From contig NW_019091370.1 of assembly GCF_001949145.1 (NCBI RefSeq), positions 2,186,575 through 2,250,574 on the forward strand: 64,000 nucleotides of DNA, given 5' to 3'. Below are positions 25,601 through 37,600 of this stretch, piece by piece; position 1 is the stretch's first letter; each line of letters opens with the position of its first letter. Below the pieces are notes generated by a model. The model worked only from the letters and a program-made list of their open reading frames with translations. It was not told where the DNA came from and did no database searches. Source of the DNA: Acanthaster planci (taxonomy: Eukaryota > Echinodermata > Asteroidea > Valvatida > Acanthasteridae). Both the position numbers and the translations under genes were made by a program.

Positions 25601-28600
25601 CTACGTCTGGACCGTTTGCCGGGAGAGACATCTCTGTGTCCCTCACTGCCCTGGTCCTGCTATCTAGCCCCAGGTCCTCCCTATCTCTACGCTCAGCCAA
25701 TGGTGCATAGTGGCAGCGGTTCAACTGTTTCGCTCATCACACTGCAGTCTGAGCGGCAGTGTGAACAGTGCATACTGCTGGCCCCGTCCAGCTATTGCTA
25801 GTCACCGTGATGACCCAGGACAGCTCCCACCACGGCCCAGTGAATCTAGTTGTGCGATGCGATACACCTGTACTGTACCCACTCCATCTGACTTGCATTT
25901 CCAATGGTCCCACCAAGCCATGGTTTAGTTAGAGATATACATGATGCAGCTTTGCCTGTCTAACTTTGCCTCTCATGTGTTGCTCTGTTATGTTAAGCTA
26001 CACCTCCTTCAAAACCACTCAGAAAGAGAAGAAGTAGAAGAGAAGTCAGAGCAATAAACCAGCTGTGCAGTTCGACTGTCACCCAAACTCTTGTATCCCA
26101 TCTTTACAAAATTGTTAACCCTGAGTATCACTCCTGAATAACAAAGTAAAAGTCCACGCTTCCACATGCAGGGTTTCCCCTCAGCGGTCGCCCGCTAGCC
26201 ACATGCGAGTGAAAACAGTCACGGGCGAGTCAAAACACTTCCCTCAGTCATCCGGCGGGAGGGTTAACATATGTACGCGTTCCTTGTTTTTCTGATGTGA
26301 TTGAAGAAAATAAAACAAAGTCTTGATTTCAACGCTTTACTTTTTGTCTGTCATGAATGTAACTTTATTTTATTGGAATCAAATAAACTCCAACATCACT
26401 TCTGACTCGCACCTGGAATATTGTGACCAATATAATTAACAAACAATTTGTACTGGGAACCAGATACCAAGGACCGATACTGCATCCATAGACTGGTGCA
26501 ATCCGGTTCGTAAGTGACTTCGTTGTACAACTGATCGCAAGCCCCTCATTGGACAATCATGCCGGGTGAGTGAGTAGGGAACGGGAACCAGTCTACCCAC
26601 GAACCGCTATCACCCCAAGTGATAGCAGTTGATAGAAACATCTTGGTGGACCAACCTTCTTAAGTCAAAAACCTGCTTTAATTGTTATTTTTTTTCACAC
26701 ATTTCATGGGCTAGTGAAAATCTCTGCGGGCTAGTAAAAATCACAATTTACTAGTCCGGCGGGCTACTGTCAGAAAAAATAAAGGACAAGCCCTGCCACA
26801 TGCCTGATATTTAAGGAATGCAACAATACTCAACTGCCCCACAGTTATCTGTGGTTAGTTGGAACCAAATCCATCAGCTTGAAAAAAAAAGATCTCTTGG
26901 GTTGTCTGATGATCCTGATCCACAATATACTGCCAGAATAAAGGCTTTCAAATCTCTTGGGATTAATGATAAACCACTATAAGATCAGTTGGTGCAGGTA
27001 CTAATCTGCATAAAATTGATAGAAACAGCTGCATGTACATGTGCACAACAAGGCTTTTTCACATCATCCTATATCCCCGTGTGGGGCCCAGGTCAAGTCC
27101 CAAGATTTTGGCAAGTTCTTTTCTACACTCTGATTGGTACCAGGGTCTGGAGGCTCCTTCCATGTACATGTAGAAAATCAGAAATTACGGCCAACTTGCC
27201 TATAAACTGCTATTACTACTGAATGAACCATGATCCACTCACTGTTTGAGCTGACCCTGGACCACTCATGCATGGCCGACCTGTGTTCACATCAAACAGG
27301 CTTAGCAAACCACAGTGTGAAAAGGCCTAAAATTTTTGACTCATGGAACTGATCTTCTGACAAACTGCTACAAACACACATGCACAGGTACATATTCAAC
27401 ACCAGCATGCTACATTGGTTAATCACATTGTACCTGTGGCAAGAGCAAATCCTCACAGCTGGCACTGTTCCTGGGAGAGTTAGGCTGGTCCCCCCCAAAA
27501 ATGAAGAAAATTGTTAATTGACTCTTTGGCAGACCATATACACACACGGTGACCCCCCCCCCATATTTTGGGGAGGGGATAAGACTTTCACTTTGAATTG
27601 ATCCAAATATTGCTGGGACTGACAGCATGAAATCAAACTACACCAAGAAATCTTACCAAGGCATTCAAATCATCCTGCTGAAAAAGTTGTGTTGCAAGTA
27701 TGTACATTTCTGGAAAATATTGCATGACAAAATCAGTATAATAACCTCACATGAGAACGATGCAAAGGGTTTGTGACCCTCTCTCAGGGTGTTTCCAACA
27801 TAAGACAACCATCTGGCAAAAACTAGTCTTTGAAAAATAAACAATGAAATTATGGACCATGGTTAAGCATTTGCGTCAACCCCAATGTGTCCCATGGACA
27901 CAATTCCACCACCTCCCTGAAAAACTTCACAGTTGAATGTGAGCACTCATGTACCAACTGGTATGTGTTATGCACCAAAACCTAATGAAGTAGCTGAAGA
28001 AATGAGTAATTCACACCGCAATTCCCAAATGCGGTTACCTCAGAAATGACTCAGGAAATAATCATCAACACATGTGCCTAACACTCTGAAGGGTCCCCCC
28101 TCCCCCGGAGACCAAAGTTTTTTCCCCTTCTTTCCTTCTGGTCTCTCTTCCACAGACCTCAACCCCCCCCCACTGTCTTTCCAATTTCAAACACTCTCAT
28201 CCAAAACAGGCCGAGCCCGACACGTGTTTCGGCACATTCTGACAAATGACGAGCACCCGTGACTTTCGACGCCTCCGAGGAGTCAAAGTGCCACGTGCGA
28301 GTGAGGGGACAACGATTAGAATTGAAATCACATTCCAGGGGGGTCAGAGACAGAAAAAAAGGGTGAGGTATGGCATTTGGGGGGAATGGGGAGGGGGGCA
28401 GAAGTCAGTGAGTTGGATCTAATAAGGGGACGAGTTGTAATCAGGAATCGCTGGCGTGTGACGTTTTTAGGGGATTGGTTCAGAGTGGACCATCAGAAAA
28501 AAGGGGGAGAGACGAGGTTAAGGCACGATGCGTGGGTGCGATTGCACAACTGCCGATGTGTGAAACTGTCGGCTGCTATGAGGACACGCTTCACTCTCCC

Positions 28601-31600
28601 TGACCAGCTCTCGGGCAATGGCGATGACAGCCATTTCATTACTGGGCCAGAATTATGGCAGGGAACCCTGGCATGAATACTTTTGGCATTTGGCCAGGTT
28701 CCCCAAGGAAGTCAGTGTTTCTATTCCATCTGTTTGGACTACTTCTCCCTGTTTTTAGGAAGAACTAGAGAAGGAAGAAAGGGAAGGAGGGGGAAGTTGG
28801 ATAACTTGGCCGGCTTTTGGACTTTTCCCCAGAGAGCTCATGCCTCATGAATTTCTAACTACGGTCCTTGTATATGCTGATTTGCATCCCTTTTCACCTG
28901 ATATTTATACAAGTATATGGTTTTGCCATTTTTCAGGGCATTTGGGTGCTTTGGGGATTTTTAAGTCAACATGGACCTGCATATTCATGAGCAAAACCGT
29001 ACTGTCATTTCAGGAAGAAGCCTCAATGACACATGCATCTCAGCACCAAAATTTGCCAGAATCTTGGATTTTTGCAGTCTTCAATTTTCTTTGGAAATTC
29101 ACAGCTGTTGCAGTACTTGACAGTGGACTAGTGGGCAAAGTTTTCACATGAACATTTTTGGATGAGAATATTCTGGGTTCATACATGAAACTTGAACAGA
29201 AAACCCCCATTTTTTGTCAGAAACAGCATGAAAACATTCACCATTACCTAAAGTGCACTTTTCACTTCCGATTAACCAAGGAGGGATGTCATTTTCATAC
29301 ACGTGTTCATTTATGAGTAGGACGTAAAATGAAATTCATGTCTTGGAATGTTTCAAACAGGCAAGACATTGGGAAGCTGAGGAAATATGGAAAACTGTAA
29401 CATACAAAATTTGTGACAGAATGTGCGAAATAAAATTTAAAAAAAGAAAAAAATATAAAAAATCAGATATCAGAAGAAAAGAGTCACCTGATCTATGGAA
29501 AATTGCCTTGTCTGTCAGAAAAAAATTAAACTTCCAATCATACAGAAGTACAGAATAGCAAAGCTCAATTTTCCACTCACAGCAGCGACAAAAAACAATT
29601 TCCTTACAAATAATCTCTTCCATATCTGTAACAGGCCTAAATCAACCAAACCAACCAACCTTTTTCATTTTAATTCCATTTGTTTATGTTGCTTCCTACA
29701 GCCATGCATTTTAAGCCTTCGAGTCACAAGCCTTCTTCTGCCCACTGTTATTCCAAAGTGAAGCTGCCAACATGATAAGTGGCCTTGTTCACAGTTCGGC
29801 CATTCTGAATGACAACTGAGGCAATCCCTTTAACACGGTTTCCAAAACGTAGTGAGGGAACGAAGACTTGGCATTAGAGAGACAAATTATAGATTACCAT
29901 CCCTGTGCTCTGATAGACAGTGCAAAAAATTGATATAAGGTTGTGTCACCTTTGCTGTCTAACTGAAAAATAGTTTTCAAAGAGAGGCAATACAAGTAAT
30001 TATAGCAAAATAGTTCAATAAGGTGGATTTGGTGAGCATGATCATAAAAGGCTATCTCAAGAATAAAGCCCTTTTCAGGCATCAACAGACCCACTGAGTT
30101 TATAGTAACCTGGAAAAGAGTACATGCACAGGTATCGGGTGTCAACGGTGTGACAAGCAAACCAACTCACCGAAATTAAGGGAGCTGGTTCATCCTCTTT
30201 GAGTATGTCCTCTTGTCTGTTTGTCTGAAAACATACCAAAATTGAAAAGTCAGTTACATTAATTCATGCATACCAAGCCCAATCATGAAGACATAAAACA
30301 GTCAAAAACATAATGACGTGAATGACAAGAAAGCACACCAATAACAGAATGGCAAACAATGGAAATTCCTTCTGTGTTGATTGACCTGGGGAATCCATGC
30401 CTGAAATGGCACCGCACCCTTGCATGTGATGTCCTTAAACTTGATGCCCTGCAAAGGATTCTGAGACTTGTGTTTTTCTTTTTCTATTTTACTGGTACAC
30501 AAAGGACATGAACATACATAAGGAAGAAAGTTACAAGCTTGGGCACTGAAGAAGCCAAGAAATGTTTGCATTTTTAATTTCCTTCCTTGTAATTGTTCAA
30601 TTGCAAAACATACATGTAGATATTTATATGAATAAAAATATTACTGGGTAAATTTTGTTCCAAATTTTCTTTTCAACTGAAACAGCTTACTGTATACCTA
30701 CTTTATTCAATGATAGAATTCAGCGTAAATTCCGGAAATTAGGGGTCCATTTTTTTCATGATCCTGTCACATCTGACATATGATTTTGTAAGTTCACAAC
30801 ACATTTTCTGATTTCCAAAAGTGATGAATTAATGCAATTTACCTGCCAAACAAACAGCAATAGTTTGAAATCAATTCCGGTGACATTTCCATGTAAAATA
30901 ACAAAGGTAACACGGAGACAAAAATGTCACTTTTGGACCCCTAACTTCTGGAATCACCCATTTATTTCAGTTGTAAGTACCTGTTTCAGATCTAGGACAA
31001 GCATTTGCTTTTAACCACTCGCTGCCGGGTAGTTTGAAAAATGCAGTGCACATTATTGAGACATTTTCAAGATTTTCAGTTTTCAAAATTCTTCAAAAAT
31101 TCATCATTTCAATAAATGGGCATTTACACCCACACGAATGACTGTCTGGTGGCTACTCTAATCTGTCAAACAAAATCTATTGACGCCCGAGTATTTCAGC
31201 CAGGCATGCAGACTTGTAAAAAGAGCCCGGATTGTGCGGTGTTATGTAACTTTCTTTTGTTCACGAACCTGGCACAGTGTGCTGCTGACCTCTTTTCAAT
31301 AGGGGCCAGATTAGTGTGCAGCGGTGCTGTGTGGCTCATCGCTGCGGTGGTGGAGCGCTTTTGTCCCCGGTGGTAATCCACTCGCACTAAATGCCCCAAA
31401 CCGTGGTATACTGTTCCAAAACAAGGCTAGATTATCTCCACTATTGATAGTGAAAAAATGTTGGTAAAGTCCAGCAGCCTGGTCTTTTGTTTCAAGTACG
31501 GTCTTTTGTTACAAGGCCCAGTTCCCTTTGTTCGATTTCGGAGACCCCAGCCATGCTTATAAAGCATATATGTTCGGTACCGGAAACCCCGGCAGCAAGT

Positions 31601-34600
31601 GGTTAACCTGGACCCCTCATATCACTTATTTTGATACATTCATGTGAATCTGCTGAATGACATCAAAATAAACTGAACAACGATACCATGAATACTCCCC
31701 CCCCAAAAAAAAAAATAGTTAAGAAGCCTTGTTGCAGTTTCCCCTAAAATGTACGGTAAATGCCTACAGTACAGGTATCTACCACCCATGGAAGAAACAA
31801 AAAGCCATGGTAACACAAACATCCCAACTGCAAACCCACAAGTCAACAAAAATCCAATACATGTCCTTTCCAGATTACAACTGATTCATCTCGTTGCTTT
31901 CTCTCTCTCCTCACTCTAACTCCAGCGAACCGAGTGATGCACTTTCAATCCCCCTCATCCCCACACTGAATGTCATCATGCATACATAGGCCACCTAATC
32001 ATCCCTCCTGGTTAATTAATGATAATGAAAAAAGAAAGATTCCCCTCATACAAAAAACTAGAGAGTGGAAGAAAAAAATCCGGCTAATTACGGAACACTA
32101 ACTCCTGTGGCGCAAGATGATGAGAAGCAAACACATAAAACGTGGCACGGCAAACTGACTGTTCCCGCCAATCCCCGGGGGGAAAGGGGAACCCCCATTT
32201 AGTATTTATAAGATTTCACACCGCAACAGATTCCCGGAGAAAAAAACAACAACCACGAAACAGTCGAGGCATCCTGACATCTGTCCAACAGAAGTAGAAT
32301 GATATGCCGCCCCTCCCTTTTTGGGTTTTTTTTTTGATAGATCGTTTTTTTTTTTTCCTTTTCAGAGCATCTGGGAAAACATGTCTCAAGTAATTACATC
32401 AATAATTACAAAATTTTCTGCTGTTCTTAGCTTGGGTTTATTGCCTCCGACTTGGGATGTTTCGGATCATCACCATCATCTTTCTTTCTTTTTTCATCTG
32501 TCACACGGGGCTGGCCAGATAAAGGGTTTTTATTAGCTAGAGAGAGTGACTGGCAACAGCTGTACCCTGAACACATCAAAGATTTATGGCCGCAGGGAAA
32601 AATGAGCGGCCCCTAAATATTTCATGGTGTTGTTGACGCTGACAGAATAACCACTTCATTGTCGGGCAATTCACTTTTGTGGTCCAGCCCTCATTTGCAA
32701 GTGAGGCTGGGGGGGGGGAGGGGATGAGAGCATGAAGGTCTGTGATGCTTGGCAGATGCTAACAAAGACTTTGAGATAAGCACAGCGAGATTATGATGAC
32801 TGTTGCTGCGGTTTCCATTTAAACAGCCAATTTTCAGGCAAAGTTCAACCAACAATATACAGAGCAGCATAAAGATCCGATTCCGTCCAAAGGAATATTT
32901 TTCACTAAGCCACACTTACAACATGCACCGTCAATTACTTGTACAAATACCCTTCAATTAAGTAGGCTCACCCTTTTGTTCATCGAGCTCCCGAGATCAA
33001 TTGCATGGAATGTGTCACATTGTTTTAATTTAAGTAGTCTTGTACTTTTTGAAGGGAAGCCACTGTTTAAATTACAAAGTGGTTTTTCAAGAACTGAACA
33101 GAGAACTGTATAAGTATAGCAATGAATGCTTCCTCTGATTAATGGAGTTTCTGAACAACTCTTGCAAGCTTAATTGAAACCTAAAAGAGAACCATTTTCA
33201 AGCTTTGAGTTTGAAGCACGATTAAGGCTGATAACGTGTCAGTTCACTGCAGTTGCTAAAAAGGGAAATTTTACATGCTAATTAATCACATGCATATCTG
33301 TGGTTACGCCATGATCACATACATTGTATTTTTGATGTTTTAAGTTGACCAGTAGAAGGTAAGTGTGCTCATAATGTTCGGTAAACCTAACGTATTGATA
33401 GGCCTCTTGAAAATCTGGGCAGGGGGAAGTGGACAAGACATGACACACAGGAAAATTCCTGGGAGAGTTGGGGTTACTGTAAACTGCTGCAGATATTAAC
33501 AAATTTGTGCAAGATGTGCAACTCTGAGAAAAAAAAGAATACCAAAGCTCCAGGGGACAATGTTTTCCTTTACTTTTTATAGCAGGGAGGGGGGTAGAGG
33601 AAATATGGCCGAGAAGTTAAGGTATACGACTCGCGATCAGAAGGTCAGGGGTTCGAATCCAGCTGCAAGCCATATGGTCCTGACTTCAGCAAGCCACTTC
33701 ATCTCTGCCTAACTCTCTCCAACCAGGATAATGGGCACGGGCATAAACTAGGGAGCAACCTGGGATGGACTGAAATGTTACCCAAGGGCAACTGGAAATA
33801 TTCTCAGTCATTTCGTGCTAAGGAACTAGAGATAAGCGCCAGCTTGATGACACACAGTATGTTAGGGACAAATGCTCGCTTGCTCGCTCACTCGCTCGCT
33901 CACTCGCTCGCTCCCTTGCTTTGCTTTCATGTACCTACCTCAGCCTCGGGTTCTGTGCTGGCCACCTGCTCGGCATTCTTCTTTGCCATCTTGGCCGGTG
34001 ACCTTAACCTCTCGGCTTCCTCTTTCTGGGACTGGACCTCTTGGTCAAAGATGTCGGCAAAGCTCCTGACACTCTGGATCTGTCTCTTCTGGTCGATAAT
34101 CCGCTCCCCTTCTTTAGACTGCCAAAGGGTAAAAACAAATAGAGTGTGTCCCCAAAAAGTGTCCATCTAAATATTTTTGAAATAGCAATAAAAACGTAAA
34201 GTCACTTTGGGAAATTTTACTGCCCAGATACATGTGCATGTACTATCCCTTAGCAAAAACCCTTAGCAGGGTTAATCAGTTAAGTGCTTATGTAATCAAA
34301 GTCAACAATTTATGTTGGCACATTAACTGGATCACAGTTACCCACTACTGGCTGGTTGTTTTTTATGCAGACTACACTACAGTACCGGTAATTCGGCAAT
34401 ATTCATGCAACAAGCAACAAGCAGATATGAAACTACTAAACTGATCTAAATTCAAACATTCAATTGATGGATTAACAACTCACTGAGTGACCCATGGTAA
34501 GTTTGCCTTACAAAGGCACTGAGTGAACTCAATCACTGCAAATGGCCGACCCAGTTGTTACGCATAAAGCAAGATCCATCACAAGGGAAAGTGCAGTGAC

Positions 34601-37600
34601 CCAGATCAATATTACATAACGCTTCGCCAGCGTATGGGAAGCAGTTGTGGCTGCCAGGTGCCAGCCATCAGCTGATTCAGCTCCCACAGTTGCACACGTT
34701 ACTTCTGGCCTCAGTCATAAATTTCCGACACGGCCAATTTTAGCATCTTTACAATTCTGTTATACATGTACCCACTATTAATGTGATGGTAAGTGTGACC
34801 GGTAACACTCGACCCCGGCAAGCTCGGTGGTCAAGTGGTTAAGACATCTGCACTAGTAAGTAGGAAGTCGTGGGTTCGAGTCCCACCCAAGTANNNNNNN
34901 NNNNNNNNNNNNNNNNNNNNNNNNNNNNNNNNNNNNNNNNNNNNNNNNNNNNNNNNNNNNNNNNNNNNNNNNNNNNNNNNNNNNNNNNNNNNNNNNNNNN
35001 NNNTTAAAAAACAACACACACGAGGCTATGACCTTCTTGTGACTATGACTTATGAACTTTCCTTCTTGACACTCACACTGATCACATCCTGTTGCTCCTT
35101 GGGCCCTGTATACTCCGGAATCTTGCCTTCAGTGGATGGGCCCATCACCATTGCAGCGGGCTGCACCTCCTCCTCGCTGCTACTCCTCTTGGCCTGTTTG
35201 GACCGCCGGACTGGCGGCACTGGTAACGGCTCGGAGGAATCCGTGGAAGGCTGCAAGGGATCCTTGTCTTGAAAGACCACAAGCCTGGGCAGTTCCACGA
35301 AGTCACCATAATTGATCTTTTCTTTCTCCTTTTTTCTTTTGAGTACGACAATTTTATCATCCTGGAAAAAAAAGGACGCTGATATCAGTCTGAACTAAAA
35401 ATACTGTATTCAATGCATTTATTTTAATGCAATATTGAAAATGCACCTAGACACCTCAATCTTGGTTTTAATTTTCCCAGTCAGTTTCCCTGTACAGTTT
35501 ATTTGATGATAATAATAATAACAATTTTAAAATTCATAATTTCCATAAAAATGATCAACGGCGCAGTACAAGTTAACATAAAAACAATTGATTTTAGAAA
35601 TGAAAGGATAAATGAATAAGGATAAATGAATGTCCGCGGTATCAGGATAAGTCTGTCACACCAACAGGGAGAACCTAACCCTGCTGGCTTCGGTGATGTC
35701 TCGATTTTTCCTGGGGACAGACGTCTCTAACCCTACCTATGATAAAAGAAAAATAATTAAACCAGACACGGTGACACTAAAATAACGAATCACAGCTAAA
35801 CCATATCCTTCTCAGTGGTCCCCGTTTACCACTTCCTGTGTTGCATTGTGCATAAAACTGGGGAGTGATCCCTACATGTAGCTACACGGAGTTTTAGGTT
35901 TAATGGCTTCTGACTAGCACCATCAAACGAAGACACTGACAAATGGGAAGAGCCACCAATATATGGCTGGAATCTGGATAGCTCAGTTGTTAGAGCACCG
36001 GTATAGTATTCCAGAGGTCGCAGGTTCAAATCCCACTCCAGTCAATTTCTTGGTTCATCTTAATACATGTAGTATGTAATTTCTTTGTTCATCTTAATAG
36101 ATTTTCATTTTCCATTTTAAACAGTATTTTGGTGCCCTTTAGTAATATGCTCATAAGTATTTCCACACTCATGAGCAAAACGGTGATGTCATCCTGGGAA
36201 GAAAGCTTCCATGCAGTATCGTAGTCGATTCCATCACAAGTCCCTACAAGTTGTTCAGTTTTAAGCCATAACAGGGACTGCACTTCATGTATTTTTTCAA
36301 TGGTTCCTTCCCATATTTAAGGAACTACATATAGTACAGAGTACTGTACCTGCTGCAAGGGGTCTATTCACAAGCTACTTAGAAGAACTACCGGCATCAA
36401 AAGCACTGTTCAACCAATTACTTATGACTAGCCTTGTGAAGGGACTTGCACTTGGACTTGTGAAGACTCATGTGAAAGGACTTTTGATGGACTTGACTTA
36501 CACTACTGCCTTCATGTCACATTGAATGTGCACAAAAACCTGCCAGAATTTGTCATGGTTTTCATGGGAACGGGGCTAGAAAGACGGACTGAAGAGTTAT
36601 CGACTGAGATTGGCTTGGCTCAACACGGTCCGTTATCTGCATCCAGACCCCCTTGCTGGCTGAAAACATGCACGTACCCCTTTACCTTTCCAATACTCTT
36701 TCGTCGTTATACTTTACACACATCTAATGATGTCTGTGGTTTAAGTGATCATTTTCATTTCAATCATTTGCTTACTCTCAACTCAACAAGTGATATTCCT
36801 TTATTTAGCTTTTTGCATAAAGTTGAAAACTCACTGGGAGTGTACCGGTAGCAACAGTCAGTTTATATGACCATAGAAATGGAGAATAAAGTTATCTACA
36901 AAACAGATCCAACAACTTAACAGATTGCTTCAGATTGTTTCAAGATTGCATGAATTATGTGTATAGCACCCGTAGCCTGTACATAAACTTTACAACAGTT
37001 TTCAACCAGGATTACGGTAATTGAAATCCTGACCATCTCCCAACATCAGGTAAGAACAAAAGGCTAAAATCTGTGAACTTCATGTAATAGCTGATGGTTT
37101 AAAGACTGCTATAAAACCCTACAACTCACAGAGCAAAGATCTTGCAAGCAGATGAGGCCATTTTACGGGTATTTCAATCACTGTGCAGGAAAACATTGCC
37201 CAATTATCATATCATATTTCCAATTCTGCTGTTGATGAAGAGGAACAATCGTAGCGATCCTTGAAATTCAACAAGGAAGTACCGGACAAAATTCAGGCTC
37301 TGCTTACAAACTACATACAGACTGTCCACGTACATGTGAAAATGCCATTTGTTCACAAGCGATACATGTACATGTGCAAATGTTTTGTAGCATTTAGGCC
37401 TACTCTGGCCTTGTATGCAACAGGCAATCCTGTGCCCTGAATGAGCCCATGCTGGCACCCAACCAGATCGCCTCATCCAAATACAGTTACCCTGGTTGAC
37501 AGCTGGCTTCTACTGACAAATTCAGTGACAATCTCACCTCACTCGGTTCTACTTCATTTATACTCTCCATGGCTAAGGCACGGAACTGAGCACAAGAAAC

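Larger units (their letters stand above)
19053..30170 (-). other. Sowah intron 5 (11.1 kb)
   Basis: The longest intron found. It contains a 160-bp foldback (20752-20911), a small assembly gap in poly-C (22010-22039), a TATA/CCAAT to AATAAA unit (25285-26058), a hAT-like element (26169-26795) and a possible regulatory patch near 28200-28680. No other exon was recognised on either strand. Confidence 0.6.
30225..33938 (-). other. Sowah intron 4
   Basis: Contains a 235-bp MITE (30724-30958), directly followed by a piggyBac-like element (31015-31602), a candidate conserved patch at 31900-32700 and a SINE at 33605-33850. Otherwise no gene seen. Confidence 0.6.
34119..35076 (-). other. Sowah intron 3 with gap
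   Basis: 958 bp as assembled, including a 110-base gap at 34894-35003 directly after a SINE head, so the true length is unknown. Apart from the SINE nothing is recognised. Confidence 0.7.

Noticed and set aside
35973-36043. Functional tRNA gene
   Set aside because: Boxes A and B are present but the anticodon and T-stems do not pair, so a SINE head is a better call.
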